Origin: Smallanthus sonchifolius
Taxonomy: Eukaryota; Streptophyta; Magnoliopsida; Asterales; Asteraceae
DNA length: 64,000 bases
Assembly (NCBI GenBank): GCA_023525975.1
Contig: CM042043.1
Span: 31,878,001-31,942,000 of the forward strand
Direction of reading: 5' to 3'
Part shown: positions 21,121 through 32,689 of the stretch, in pieces
Numbering within the stretch: the first letter of the stretch is position 1
Layout: each line of letters starts with the position of its first letter
The notes under the pieces: model-generated
Told to the model about the DNA's origin: nothing
The model's database searches: none
What the model saw: the letters and a program-made list of their open reading frames with translations, nothing else
Made by a program: the position numbers and the translations under genes

Positions 21121-22836
21121 TGTGACCTGGTTATCTCTACACATGAGAGAGATCTAGTTAGAGGGAGGAACCCAAGAGCTTCTCGACTTGGGTGAGTGTG
21201 TCTGTGAACGAAGATCATCAGGATGCTTGCATTCAATGGAACCAATGATGATGCTTTGAGGGAATGAGGCCGTGGACTTGACTTTCCATTGTTGAGGTGG
21301 TTTTCCAGATCTTTTTACATAATCAGCAGCAGATGTGACTGTGGCTGCTGATGGCTTTGCTTGATCAGCAGCAAACTTTACTGCTGAAGATTTTGGATGA
21401 TCCGCAGCAAACGTAATTGCTGCTGATGGCTTTAACTGGTCAACAACAGATTTGGTTGCTGCTAAAGGCTTTAACTGATCAGCAACAGATTTGGTTGCTG
21501 CTAAAGGCTTGGGTTTGGGCTTCATTTTCTTCAGCTTCAAATGATCAGTAGCATTTTGGCTGGCTGCTGATTGTTCAACAGTTACAAGCTTCTCCTTCTT
21601 TACCTTCTGTTCAAAAGTAGGTTTCTCCGTAGGAGTTCTTGGATAGTGTGGATTATATTTAGGAGTATACTGAACCGCTATCGAAGCTGGTGAAAGATCT
21701 GGTTGAATGGATTGAACTTACAATATGTAGCAAAGTGGTCTGATTCACCACATATGATACAGGATTGTTGAGCTTTTTTCTTGGTGGAGAGAGAGATTTT
21801 CTGAAGTGAGTTGTCTTGGCTTCATAGCTTCTCACCTTCTTGTTTTTGTTTGTCTTCTCAAAAGCATGTTGCTTGAGATTTCTTTCCTGCTGAAGGTAGT
21901 AGAAGTAGGTGCTAGCAGTATGGTTGTATTTCAGTTTGTCCCTTTGAAAGTACACATAGTCCTTTCTTTTGAACAGATCTTTGAAGTTCCAGGGATGAGC
22001 TTTGTTATGCTCAAGGTGGCTTCCTCTAATGTTTTCTGTACATATGGAGCTCTCTCTCCAGGTGCATGACAGATGTCAAACACCTTCCTGGGTTGGATGG
22101 TTTGGTTTGCTTGGAGATTGGTGGAGGTTGAGGATTGTCCCTTTTCAATAGTTAACTTTCTCCCTTCAGGAGGATAGCTAATTTTGATCTGTTTGGTGGT
22201 TTGAGGTACTGGTATTGAGGGAATGAAAGGACTTGGACCATTTGTGGGAAGTAATTGAACTTCACTTGTTTCAGTGGAATCTGAGCATGCGGACTCAGAT
22301 TCAGATGAGGTATTGCAGTCTTGCACACATGGTTCTTCTTTTGAAGGATCAAGGTTTCGGTTTGCATGCTCAAGGGTTGTGAGGTTGAAGTTTGGTTCAT
22401 GAATTGCCACATAATCAGCAGGTGCTGCAACAGATTTGTACTGGTCAACATGGTACCCCAGACCAGTTTTTACTCTGTCATGAACTTGGATATCCAAAAG
22501 TCTTTTTAGATGAAAATTCATATTTCTCAACATGAACCTTCTGTTCTGCCAACTCTGCTCTGGTAGATTTTAACTTAACCAATAGATCATCAATCCGAGT
22601 TTCAAGATTTGTTTGTTCATGTTTTAATGATGAAATCTCTTTCTTTAGACAATTAATCTTTTATTTGTAACTGTTTTCAACCTTTTTGAATTCAGATTTC
22701 ATTTGGTGAAACTCTTCATTTTGATCTATAAGGTTTTGGTTACGCTTTCTGTAACCTAGAACCTTATCAATACAAGATTGAGAGCAGAGATGTTCATATA
22801 CCTGAGGTGGTATCTCTTTTGTGTCTGCCATGAGTG
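21121..22836 (-). pseudogene. copia D Gag-Pol linker with palindrome-encoded peptide repeats
   Basis: Low-complexity linker between the Gag zinc knuckle and protease, in several frames. It contains a coiled-coil stretch (22560-22750, Leu/Lys/Glu-rich), an acidic Ser-rich stretch, and at 21300-21530 tandem peptide repeats of the type PLAATKSVADQLK. The DNA under those repeats is the same GCAGCAA/TTGCTGC motif that is found in the LTRs and 3' leader. The repeated DNA motif therefore extends into coding sequence. Confidence 0.75.
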
Positions 22837-22837
22837 C

Positions 22838-24105
22838 TTAGTTGTTGGCAGGAAGATCCTTATACCGAAAGCTCCAATCAAAATCAGCTGTTCCAACAGC
22901 TGCACAAGCTGCAGTTTGAGCAGGAGGGGTGTTACCTTGACTTGTTTGACCTTGATGGGCTTGTCTTGGTTGTGCAGCAGGTGGATTTACCTTTGGTGCC
23001 TTGCATTCTCTGGCAAAGTGACAAGGTTGGATGCAGTTGTAACATCTAAGCTTGCTTTTGTCCAAGCCAACTCTAGTGTTAGAGTAGTTGCTTGGAATGG
23101 GTCTTCCATTTCTAGAGTAGAACCGTTTAGCTCTGAGAGATAGCATGACATAAGAATGTTGTATGTCCATTTCTTCTAAGTCATCTGGATGAAAGTACTA
23201 CAGATCTTCTTTAATGAAGGACATGTTGCTTGGGTTTTCAGAGACAAAAGCAGCAGTATTTTGAGGTGGGGCCTCAAGGAGAAATGGTGAGTTGCTAGTT
23301 TGTGAGTTTGGAGTTTGTGGATGGGTAACAATGGGAGGATAGTAGTTGCTTAAACTTGGAGCTGAGTGGTCAGAGTGTGGTGCAGAAGAAGTGGTGGTGG
23401 ATGATGAGGCTGTTGAATGACCTGAGCTTCTTTCTTTGGCTTTAATCATTTCTAATTCATAAGTTTTTAGCATACCAAATAACTCAGTCATCTGTAGAGT
23501 TTTCAGGTTTTCAGTCCTTCTTATTGACACTTTGTAGAGTGTCCAGCAACTTGAAAGTAATATGATAAACTTTTTGAGAATGCCTTTTTTCCAGCTTCAC
23601 TTTAGAACACTGTAGCTCTCCCCCCAAGATAGGTGTACCTGTTGTATAGAGTAGTAAGAGACTCACCGTCCTTACAACCAAAGTTTTCATACCGTTGCTT
23701 TAAGATATCTCTTCTATTCTCTTTCAGCTCTTCAGATCCAGCAAACATCTTCTCAAGAGCTTCCCATAGCTCCTTGGAAGTCTTGTATTCTATGAAGTTA
23801 TGAAAAACTTCATTTAGCAAGCACATTTGTATGGCTCCCAAAGCTTTAAAATCTACCTCCATCTTCTTGATGTCTTCTTCAGAGTACTTTGACGCTTCTT
23901 TAGGGACAAATGGACCTCCGGAATCAGCAGAGGCCACCATGGGTACATAGGGACCCTCCATTATGGATTTTCACATTCCATATTCTTGATAACATAAAAA
24001 GCTTTCCATTCTATTTTTCCACATGTCATAGTCTTCTCCAGATACCAGTCTTGGTGGTCTGTTGAGACTTCCAGTATCATCAAATCCAGTGTTCTATGCC
24101 ATACT
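22838..24105 (-). pseudogene. gag: copia D gag
   Basis: Starts at an ATG near 24105, but the third codon is TAG and another stop follows EYGM. The capsid core continues as a 119-residue open piece (23602-23961) with DFKALGAIQMCLLNEVF and SKELWEALEKMFAGSEE. Then comes a Ser/Thr/Pro-rich part (23198-23530) and a zinc knuckle CYNCIQPCHFARECK near 23010-23055. UBN2-type copia Gag by motif. The stop codons make it non-functional. Confidence 0.85.
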
Positions 24106-24196
24106 TTTTAATAGATGATATTAGCGAAGAGATAGTAATGAACAGAACCAGACATTGATTAAACAAGTGTGAGTTTGTTTAATCTGAGATCCAAAA

Positions 24197-24207
24197 CTCT
24201 GATACCA
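24197..24207 (-). other. primer-binding site, initiator tRNA-Met
   Basis: Minus strand TGGTATCAGAG beside the 5' LTR boundary. It agrees with the copia assignment and the leftward orientation. Confidence 0.95.
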
Positions 24208-24209
24208 CT

Positions 24210-24912
24210 TGTAGGATCGGTTTTTACAAGATGGTTCTATTCTAGTTGAGATTGGTGGAAACAATCACAACTTAATCAAAGTAAACAAGAAACAATGATA
24301 ATACTGATAAATGCAAATTGTATTAGTTTTCAAAGTTTACAAGTTACAGAGAAAACTCTAAGGAAACACACTTGTACAATAAGAATATACAATACACATA
24401 AAGGAACTTAGAATCAAGACAGACCTTTGATTCTAAGGATCAGATCAAACACAAGCCGTTGATCTTTGACAATTACAAGTTACACTACAATTGGTAGACA
24501 ACTAAAAGATAAACTGCAGCAAACAATAATAATCAGGTCAAAAGTCTTCTTAGGAATCTTTGCAGGAGACTTCAGAAGTAGTAGCTTTGTCTTTAATCAT
24601 CTGCACCAATACCATTCCTTCTGTTGATAGATGTGTTAATGTTGCAGCAGAGGTGTCAGTAGCAAAGTCAAAGATGCTGATGATTTGCCTATCAGCAACA
24701 TCAAATGTTTGATACTACTGAGAAGCCTATCAGCAGCAACTTTGGACTTCAGCAGATAAGGCTATCCGCAACATAGTTGTTCATCAGCAGGAGAGCATAA
24801 CTATCCGTAGCAATTGCCTCATCGGCATCAACTTGTAAGTCAGCAGCAAAATTGTGGAGTCCGCAATAATTGTACTTAGAGAATTTTGTAGCCATCAGTC
24901 TTTATCTCTACA
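24210..24912 (-). repeat. 5' LTR of copia D
   Basis: 703 bp, window-sense ends TGTAGGATCGG and TTTATCTCTACA, followed by CTTAA. Single-base differences from the 3' LTR are scattered along it, and GCAGCAA-type repeats occupy about 24650-24850, including a segment absent from the other LTR. Confidence 0.95.
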
Positions 24913-25489
24913 CTTAATATTAATAATTCATTATCTTACTTAATCGTTTTTCCGAATACCCGTTTATGAATTGATGTCTGACGCGTTTAACATTTAAAAT
25001 TACTTAATCGCGTACGTTTTTATATCTTTTCTTCAATTATCATAATTACTTAACAAGTCATTAGACGAAACCAAGTGACTAGTATAATGTTTGGATTGCG
25101 TAAATTTGGACCTCTAATGGGCTTGGATCCTTATTGGGCCCTAAATGGGCTTGGATTTCTATTGGGCCTAGTGGGATTAGCCCAACAACAAGGTTTTAGG
25201 ATCCATAAATTTGGTAGTTGTCATAGAAGCATATGTGAATAGAATCTATCCATTTGTAGAAAATAGAGGAGAAACACTTTTGTATTCCACCTAGTTATTC
25301 ACCTTATCATTACCTTTAGACTCAATGTTTTCACCAGTACCTTTATAATCAAAACCCAGAAGTTACTTTATCATGTATTTGAGCTTCAATGATCCTACTA
25401 TCAACTTTCCCTGAAATATTAATTTTATCAAATTTCTGTCAAACGATTTTTTTTCCAGCAATCAACAGTTGAATTTCATAATTCTTTCT

Positions 25490-26082
25490 CTTTAACTAAA
25501 GCTTCAAATTAAAATTTTTTTTACACAATTATTAAATTTTCTTTTATACTCTTTCTCATGGTCTTTGAGAATCTTGTTCGTAGTATGTGCATGATTCAAT
25601 GTATCCATCATATGTTGATTTTGTGTCTTGTATTCAACAATTTTCTCAAAACACTCCAAATAACACATGTTTTCATTGAGTAGTTCAAAATAAGCTTTAG
25701 GTTTCTGTGATTCTTTCACTGCTTCAGCAACCAAATTGGATTCTTAATGTGTTACATTTTAGTCCTTTATTTATGATGTAAAGTTTATACAACTCCCATT
25801 CGTGTGATTGAGCATTGATAAATTTATCCATGAATTCTGATTTTTCATATTTAATATCAACATCATTTAGATCTTTATCAACCTCACATATCTGTGATAT
25901 TGGTCAGTTAAAGATTCTCCTTCAGCGCGTGTGAAGAGTTGATATCTTTTCTTTAAAGTGTCTTGTCTTGCTTTTTTTTTCTTCACATCTTCAACATTTA
26001 CAAATGTTGATTTAATAAAATCTGGATGAACATACCCTATTCTGTTTACAAACACTTTATGCACACAACCTTCGTCAACCAT
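25490..26082 (-). pseudogene. decayed copia gag fragment
   Basis: Two open pieces remain. The upstream one (25867-26082) has DTLKKRYQLFTRAEGESLTDQYHRYVRLI, which matches the UBN2 Gag helix region. The downstream one (25504-25734) is a coiled-coil linker (MMDTLNHAHTTNKILKDHEK). LTRs and the primer site were not found, so the element is a relic. It belongs to a copia lineage different from A, D and M by its leader palindromes. Confidence 0.65.
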
Positions 26083-26175
26083 AGAGATTTTTTTTATATT
26101 TTTTAACTACCTCATTTTTCTTAATTAACCTGAAACATAGGTTTCCAAAAATAATGTTTTTTTTACTTTTCATTC

Positions 26176-26320
26176 CCATCTTTCGAGCGAAAACTATTTC
26201 GGTCGAAAAAGATTTCGAACAAGGAGATTTCGAACGAAAAATCTCACATGAAACAATCTTCAGAAAAGGGATTTCGGTCGAAAACAAGTTGCACGAAAAG
26301 GATTTCGGACGAAATCACTT
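26176..26320. repeat. ATTTCG-N2-CGAAAT palindrome cluster upstream of the gag relic
   Basis: Several copies such as TTTCGGTCGAAA, TTTCGAACGAAA and ATTTCGGACGAAAT lie just upstream (in element sense) of the gag relic, the place where copia A also carries its leader palindromes. Confidence 0.8.
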
Positions 26321-26360
26321 TTCGGTCCCTTCATAGATGAGATTTCGGATGACGCTTCTA

Positions 26361-26611
26361 GAAAACATGAAATCCCGACCTGCAACTCCCGAACATCAAA
26401 TTAGACCTCGAAAATTATTCCAAACTCCATCCACATTGTAGTACATGTTAGAAAGTCGAAAATGGCGCTGAAAAAGATCCAATTTGAAAACGTGAAATCC
26501 CGACCTGCAACTCCCGAACGTCAAATTAGACCCGAAAATCATTCCAAAATCCATCCACATTGTTGTACATGTTAGATAGTCGAAAATGGCACTGAAAAAA
26601 GATACAATTTG
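26361..26611. repeat. 125-bp tandem duplication
   Basis: Two copies, from 26361 and 26486, share ATGAAATCCCGACCTGCAAC at matching positions and the whole following segment (TCCATCCACATTGT, TACATGTTAGA, AATGGC-CTGAAAAA) with few differences, so the duplication is younger than the one at 8101. Confidence 0.9.
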
Positions 26612-26812
26612 ACTCCAAATGCTTAGTTCCAAGACAAACACAAAAGGTTCCGGGGATAATCGAATGGAAGATCCGAAGGCGACTCGAATTTAATTTGGGA
26701 ATATATTTATAATTTTAACCTTTTACATTCCATTTTTATTTTATTTTTTAGAATGACGACTCACACACTCATCTACTCCTACTTGTAAACTACATCAATT
26801 CCTAATCTACGT

Positions 26813-26872
26813 GCCAGGATTTGAACCATGGCATTCTCCAAAGAGTCTTTGACTATTACCAATGGGCTACCA
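26813..26872 (-). other. tRNA-like segment
   Basis: On the minus strand a TTGGTAGCCCATTGGTAAT segment is followed about 30 nt later by a B-box-like ATGGTTCAAATCC. Polymerase III promoter-like, possibly a SINE or LTR-derived relic. No complete cloverleaf is seen. Confidence 0.4.
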
Positions 26873-27084
26873 ATTTCATTCATAAGTTTACTAACTAAAC
26901 ACTATTAATGGTTTTGAGGGCGGGGTTTAGGCATATGTGTACCCTACAGAGTTACAGATCTATGTGATGGCGACTCAGACGACCGCCACTGTAACACCCC
27001 AATTTTTAAGGAAATAAACTTCAGGGGCTAAAGAGTAAATAGACCAAAGTTTAAGGGATGAAAATGAAAGGAATTTGAAAATCG

Positions 27085-27385
27085 AGCTGGTAGCAGACCG
27101 CTATGTGCGGGTGAAGTAATGATGAGGGAATGACACATGGCGGGTGGTGTGTTTGTTGACTCAGCCCTATGGCGGACCGCCACCAGGCGGTAATGGTCCG
27201 CCAGCAGCAATTAGTCTCGGGCAACGAGGGAACGACACGTGTAAGATGACTCGCTACGTGGTGAGTACACTGAATAGCTGGCAAGGGATGGTAGCGGACC
27301 ACTACCCAAGGCATGACGGTCCGTTACGTGGTGAGTACGCTGAATAGCTGGCAAGGGGCGGTAGCGCAGCGGTCCGCCACCGGTG
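27085..27385. repeat. GGCGGACC/GGTCCGCC palindrome cluster in LTR P
   Basis: Motifs such as GGCGGACCGCC at 27171, AATGGTCCGCC at 27192, AGCGGACC with GACGGTCCGTT (27292-27325) and GCGGTCCGCCACC (27368) form inverted pairs upstream of the TATA box. Confidence 0.8.
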
Positions 27386-27396
27386 TCACTTTAGCC

Positions 27397-27406
27397 CTAT
27401 AAATAG
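27397..27406 (+). promoter_or_regulatory. TATA box of LTR P
   Basis: CTATAAATAG is a strong plant TATA match. About 30 bp downstream begins a CA-rich leader (ACACACCAACACCACC), the expected start region for LTR transcription. Confidence 0.65.
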
Positions 27407-28510
27407 TTGGACATGCCGTTCACTTTTAGGACAACAAACACACCAACACCACCACTATCAGACACACGCATACCTAGGAGACCGAAGTGACGGTTACTAG
27501 CATGGTGATTACGTGTACGATACGCTACAAGTGCGATTCAAGTTCGGGAAAGCGTCTAAACGAGGAACGAACCTAGGAACTATCCGAGGACAAAGTAAGT
27601 ATACTGGACCCGTACCCTAGACATGATTATGTGAATTATGTGACTAAATGTTATGTGATATGTGTAGGACGAGGGTACATGCTAACAAAGGGTTAGTCTA
27701 AACACTAACATGAATAATGGAGTAGTCACGGTGTATCCAAAGGGATGGTGGATACGCCGCTGGTACTTCCTATATATAAATCTCTTTGATGATTCGTGGT
27801 GAAACCATTATGAATGTTTAGGGGTATATACTAAAAGACAATGATGGAAATATAATAATGAACGTGCAATCTTCCAACAGGTATGTAGTTATCTGAAAAA
27901 GGAAATGTTATGTCTAAGGAAAAAGTGATGTATATATCCCTCCCGGATACGTCACTCTTTCCTGGGAACATCTCTGTTGGAGGTACTGCTTTGGAAAGAT
28001 AACCACCCTAATTTACAATACATGATGAGTATGAATATGTGATAAAGTTGAATCTATGAATGCATGATGATACATGCCAATATGAATGAGTATGATGGAA
28101 CGAGTCTAAACCCTAAAATGGAATAATAAAGTACTCATGAAGTATTAAAGTGGTGGTGGATACGACTCTGATGCTTCATATACATAAACCTTTTTAGTGC
28201 GTCGTGGAGAAACCGTTACGAAGTTTTAAGGTGATGACTGGTTGAGAAATAAATTAAGCATATACGTGAAATGAAAACAAATGCTTGATATATTTGGGAG
28301 GCTGTGAGCCTAAGATACTCAAGGTCCCAAATAAAAAGAGATACCCGACCTGTAAGGTGGATCTCAATAAAATAAATAAGAAGAAAACAAAAAAGAAAGA
28401 TCAAAAGCCTACGGTGCTAATCTAAAAATTAATGAGTCTTCGTGGCAAATGAGTCTTCGTGGCAAATGCAAGGGGTCTATACTGACGAGTATAAGGACCT
28501 TTCCAATAAT

Positions 28511-28708
28511 ATGACCGGATGTACGTCCGAAGATGGTCACGAGGGGGTTAGCACACCCATGAATGAGATAAATATTATGACCGAATGTACATCTGAAGAT
28601 GGTGATGAGGGGGTTAGCACATCCATAAAATATACGAATGACTTGACCGAAGATATGTATGGAGATGGTCACGGGGGCGTCGAGAGCCCGGGAAACTTGA
28701 ACAGTAAG
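28511..28708 (+). repeat. three 66-bp tandem units with open frame
   Basis: Units start at 28511, 28577 and 28643. Because 66 is a multiple of three, the frame stays open and repeats peptide units like MTECTSEDGDEGVST. The third unit is more diverged. An 18-bp unit, GAGTCTTCGTGGCAAAT plus one base, is duplicated just upstream (28432-28468). No start context or homology supports a protein. Confidence 0.8.
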
Positions 28709-29452
28709 AACCTAAAGGGTTCATAATAAAATGAATGATGCAGTGTACTTACTTAGCGTAAGCTAATTCAAAAACGTTTTCCAAACACTGCAGGAAAGAA
28801 GCACATGGAATGAAGCTTCCTGAGGACGAAGCAATCGGAGTTAAAGAATCCCTATGTAATATGATGTAAATATAACATCTTATGTAAAAAACTATTCTAA
28901 TAAAAGTTATAACTTGGCCATTTAATGGCAAAGTTTTGTTAAACTGAGACCATTTTCGTAATATAAAACTCTAATAAAATAAGAAATAAGTAGGGTGCAT
29001 ATATATACTTTGCGATGATGAGGATCAATCTCTGATTTTCTTCCTCTTCATCCTCACCTTCATCATTGGGAGGGCATCCAAGACATAAGAATTGGGAAAA
29101 TCAGGTTAGAGAGGGCAAAATCGAGAAACAAATGTGAGATATGGAAAAAAAACGAGGAGGTAGGGGTGGGGGTGGGAGGAATATATCGACTTATTTAGAG
29201 GAATGATATTCCTTGTGTAATAGATGATTTTATTCCAAAAACACCCCTTAATCATTTAATGGGGGTATTCCATTCTCTCCTTCGTACTTCATACTAAACA
29301 CCCCAAATTCAAATTCAAAAACTGAAATCCTCTTAAAAAAATGAGTTAATTACACAGATATTCCATGTGGTTTGTGGAAAGTAATAAGTTTGGGTATTAA
29401 GGGTTAGATTTGGGTTTTATGTTTTCAATTTTATAACGAGTTTGAGTGTTAA

Positions 29453-31592
29453 TGTAAGACCCCGACCCGTGCATCCTACAGTTGGTTCTCATAACGGGTT
29501 ATTCACTTTAAAATGAATCATTTGTTAGCGGAAGTCTTTCTAAAAACGTTAATTGTTACGTTATCACACTTACCTCACGAATGCGTGCACACCAATCCGA
29601 GTAGCACCGCGCCCAAGCCAAGATACGTCAACCACAAAGCTAACCTACAAAACAATCTAACGTACACACAAAGTCTGCTACGCTGAGTGAGTTCTAATAA
29701 TTTAATTTAATTAAAATCCACCTCGTCACAAAGTTATTTATGTCAACCTCGGACATTTCTATCTTTTATAAAATAAGTTTGTTGTTTCAAAACATATAGA
29801 TAACTTTTGTTATCTTATAGTATCCCCTAAGGTTTCACCACCCCAGACTCAACCCACAATACTAATCATGTAAGTCTCGTCGACATGGATCAGACTTACT
29901 TAATATTAACTCCTAACCTACCACACCAAATAACTCAAAGTTGCTTAACACAACAAGTCTCTAGACATTTGTCTACTAAGCCTTAACCATGGCTTACGCG
30001 AATTAACTGACATGACATTTATACATGCTGCGTCAAAATCCTGACACTTCGGTCAATCTAACTCTACTCGCCTCATTGACATTACCTACATATCACAATA
30101 ATAATATCTAACGCACAATAAATATTATTTAACACTTGCATGCAATTTAACCAAATATATTAGCACACAAACACATACCTCATCAATGCACCCTCGTCGG
30201 GGTTACCCTCGTCCGGGCATTAAACACACCCTGAGCTCATCATTAACATGTTAAATAAATGTCACCGTTAGTGACTTCCTGAAGGACTTTTTCCTTCACA
30301 ATCCCGTTTGCCGAGTCATAAAGATGACTACGCAAACACATCACCCGCTGTGCCACAAGGACAATGACACAAAACACGCAACACAAATAATAACATATAA
30401 TATCACACTACACTTATATGACTCGTTAATTACACATGCACCTCACACATAACACTAGAACAACATATGTCTCACATGCAATCATTAACATTTAGCTTAA
30501 AGCCCGACTCCCCGGCCAACCCTTAACACGTCACACATTAATAACTCGTATCTCTAACGCACATATTCCTATGAACGCACCATAAACCTTACGACTTCTT
30601 ATTAATCATTTTATATCAAAACCCATCGGGTTAGAACTTGAAACCCTTAACACGTTTTAATAGAGTAAACTTGTCTCATATGTATGTATGATAGCCCAAA
30701 AAATACTAAAAGCATTTAAAGAATAGGGGATCAGAAACTCACAGGTTGTGCTGAGTCCAAATCCTTGCTATGCACCCCAATCACTCGCCCAAACTCCAAA
30801 CCTGTCCACATACGATCACATGATCAGACACGTTCTAGAAATAAGTTGGTCACCCTTGAATATAATTAAAACCCGACATAGTCTCGTCCGCTCGTCATTT
30901 CATCCCCATGAAACCCTAGCCTCACAGGTTTACGCATAGCGTTGTTCTTGAACTGGATAGGACTCATGTAATTGAACCCGAGCTCCCATGCATGCACACA
31001 TGCATCCATGCAAAACCAAGGGCCAGGCTATTCGAGTACTCGAACGGGGTTTCATGTATCCGTGCGCGTTCACCATGCAAATCCCAATACCGACCAGATA
31101 CCACCACGGGTTCCATTATCCTATCACGCACCTCCATCATCCTCCTAGTCCAGCCATAACCCTAATCAGCCCACGCCCCAACATCTCACCCGATGACCCT
31201 ACTTGAGTCGTACCTCACGTCGGGCTCATTTATGTCTTCCTCTGCCTTAGCTTGTCACCCCGACACGCCGTCACAGCAGCCGCCAAGCTCCGCCGTCCCC
31301 CATCATCGTTCTCGACGAGTTTGCTCCCTTTTTCGAGCGCCACCGTGGCCTCACCTTCTTCGTCGGGTGGTCTCAGCCGGACCACTCTCCTTCACCCGCC
31401 TTGCTCACAGTCGTACACCACCAGCCCCGCCGTCGTCATCCCCTTCTCGGCTACCACCACAACAGCCGCCACCCTTCTTCTCACTCTGGTCACCTTAACC
31501 CGAACCAAAACCCTAGTCGGGTTCCTTGCAAACACCATTATAAACAATGCTTAAAACATAGAAGAATTACCTTATCAATGTATGGAGTCTAC
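29453..31592 (-). repeat. Tekay/Del-like LTR Q, cut at its 5' side by gypsy J
   Basis: The window-left end TGTAAGACCCCGACCC reads, in reverse, as GGGTCGGGGTCTTACA, like the end GTTGGGGTGTGACA of the solo LTR at 45432. Interior landmarks on the minus strand are a GTGAGT donor-like site (30742) and a TTTTGTAG acceptor-like site (about 29645). The right part (31130-31500) is GC-rich. The start of the LTR is lost at 31592, where gypsy J begins. Confidence 0.6.
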
Positions 31593-32645
31593 TGATGTAG
31601 TGTTTAATAACCCCAGTTTATATGTCGTAGTGTGTTCGTTTTAGTTGTTTTACGTTGTATCTTTGTTCGGTTTTATGTATGTTTGTGGTTGCGTGTGCCT
31701 CCCAGGTTTTATGTGCTAAATGAGTGGGAAACGAATGCGGAGTAGTTGGACACAAAGCTCAGGGGATGAAAAAGTCAAATTTCTGGATTTTTGGTCTCTC
31801 GTGGTACACGAGGACCCGGGGAACAATCTTCGCGGTACGCGAAGAAGCAAAGGGGCGTGGCCGACTAGTTTTTCCCTCGCGGTATGCGAAAAATTTGTTT
31901 TACAGGAAATTTAACCTAAATCGGGTTTTAATCTCTAGCAGCCCCCATTATCCATTATCTTCGATTCCAGCCGTTCTAGAGCTTCAAGAGAGCGATTTCC
32001 AGTGTTCTTAGGTCGATTGTTACTAGAGTTTCAATATTCTATGTCCCATTACAATAGTTTTGATTATTGTGATGAGTATGAGTAACTAAATCACTCGTAG
32101 TCTTCTCCGGGTGTAGGGTTTTGCGTTTGCACTTGTTTCTGAAATACTTGGTATTGGTTTGTAATCTTGACTGGCATCTTAAGCCATATGATTATATTTG
32201 TTGATTGAATGCTTTAAAAAGTTTGTGTTGATTTCGAATTGTTGATTCATGTCTCATAAGTCTAAGGTTTATTTACATCAGGGGCGTTGTGAGATTTGAG
32301 TGTCAATTGGTTACAATAAACTGACTATATATGAATAGGCTTCATTCACAGCTCATTATAATATCTTTACTGAATTCAATCGAACCAAGTGCGATTATGT
32401 CTATGTGATTGCTTGCTAAGTAGATTGGGAATAACTTGTGTTTGCAAGCGTGAACCCCTGAAAGGATTACCCCTCTCGTTATTGTTTTAAATCCAAATTC
32501 AAATCAGTATTTAATATTTTCTGTCTTTCAACTATTGTAACAAAGTGACACTTTCCACAAACTCCTCGTGGATACGATAATCTATTTACCCTTACTAGTT
32601 AAGGTGTTTAAGGATTGTTTTTGACCGACCAAACAACATCGATCA
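31593..32645 (+). repeat. LTR of gypsy J
   Basis: 1053 bp, beginning TGATGTAGTGTTTAATAACC and ending ACATCGATCA. Hairpins with a GGTA/GGTAC centre (TCTTCGCGGTACGCGAAGA at about 31827, CCTCGCGGTATGCGAAA) occur at 31795-31895. K uses TGT/TGG in the same place, so J and K are distinct subfamilies. No primer-binding site follows. Confidence 0.9.
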
Positions 32646-32689
32646 AAAAGGCTAGTTAATGTGCTAAAGGAACAATTGGTACTAGTTAA

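Larger units (their letters stand above)
9166..24912 (-). mobile_element. complete decayed Ty1/copia element D (SIRE/Maximus-like) with accessory 3' ORF
   Basis: Element D has both LTRs, a 5-bp target duplication CTTAA (9161-9165 and 24913-24917), a tRNA-Met primer-binding site and a polypurine tract. Reading leftwards the order is gag, linker, protease, integrase, reverse transcriptase, RNase H, then a 4.3-kb accessory ORF. Integrase before reverse transcriptase defines Ty1/copia. The length without the nested LTR E is about 12.7 kb, and the extra 3' ORF matches the SIRE/Maximus layout, where a so-called env-like ORF sits in this place. Every reading frame carries stops or frameshifts, so it is not autonomous. 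Confidence 0.9.
24913..26989. other. older DNA right of copia D, with decayed copia fragment
   Basis: This is the continuation of 7883-9165 after the CTTAA duplication. It holds a short direct repeat of ATGGGCTTGGAT-type sequence (25118-25175), a decayed copia gag and leader (25490-26340), a tandem duplication (26361-26611) and a tRNA-like segment (26813-26872). No host gene is recognisable. Confidence 0.6.
26990..29452 (+). repeat. Tekay/Del-like LTR P (right border uncertain)
   Basis: It starts TGTAACACCCCAATTTTTAAGG, the terminal form shared with other LTRs of this window. A TATA box (27397) and a GTAAGT donor-like site (27595) follow in the order seen in E. The interior has a 66-bp tandem repeat (28511-28708). 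No right terminal CA or target duplication was found before the start of Q at 29453, so the border is a guess and unrelated DNA may be included (about 28950-29450). Confidence 0.5.

Noticed and set aside
26396..26641. 81-codon ORF with internal repeat
   Set aside because: It simply spans the 125-bp tandem duplication; no coding evidence.
28442..28726. 94-codon repeat protein gene
   Set aside because: The frame exists because the tandem unit is 66 bp. There is no start context, no homology, and it lies in an LTR.
31193..31554. Overlapping Ser/Pro-rich ORFs in LTR Q
   Set aside because: Two frames are open at once because of GC-rich composition. They run antisense to the LTR and have no recognisable domain.
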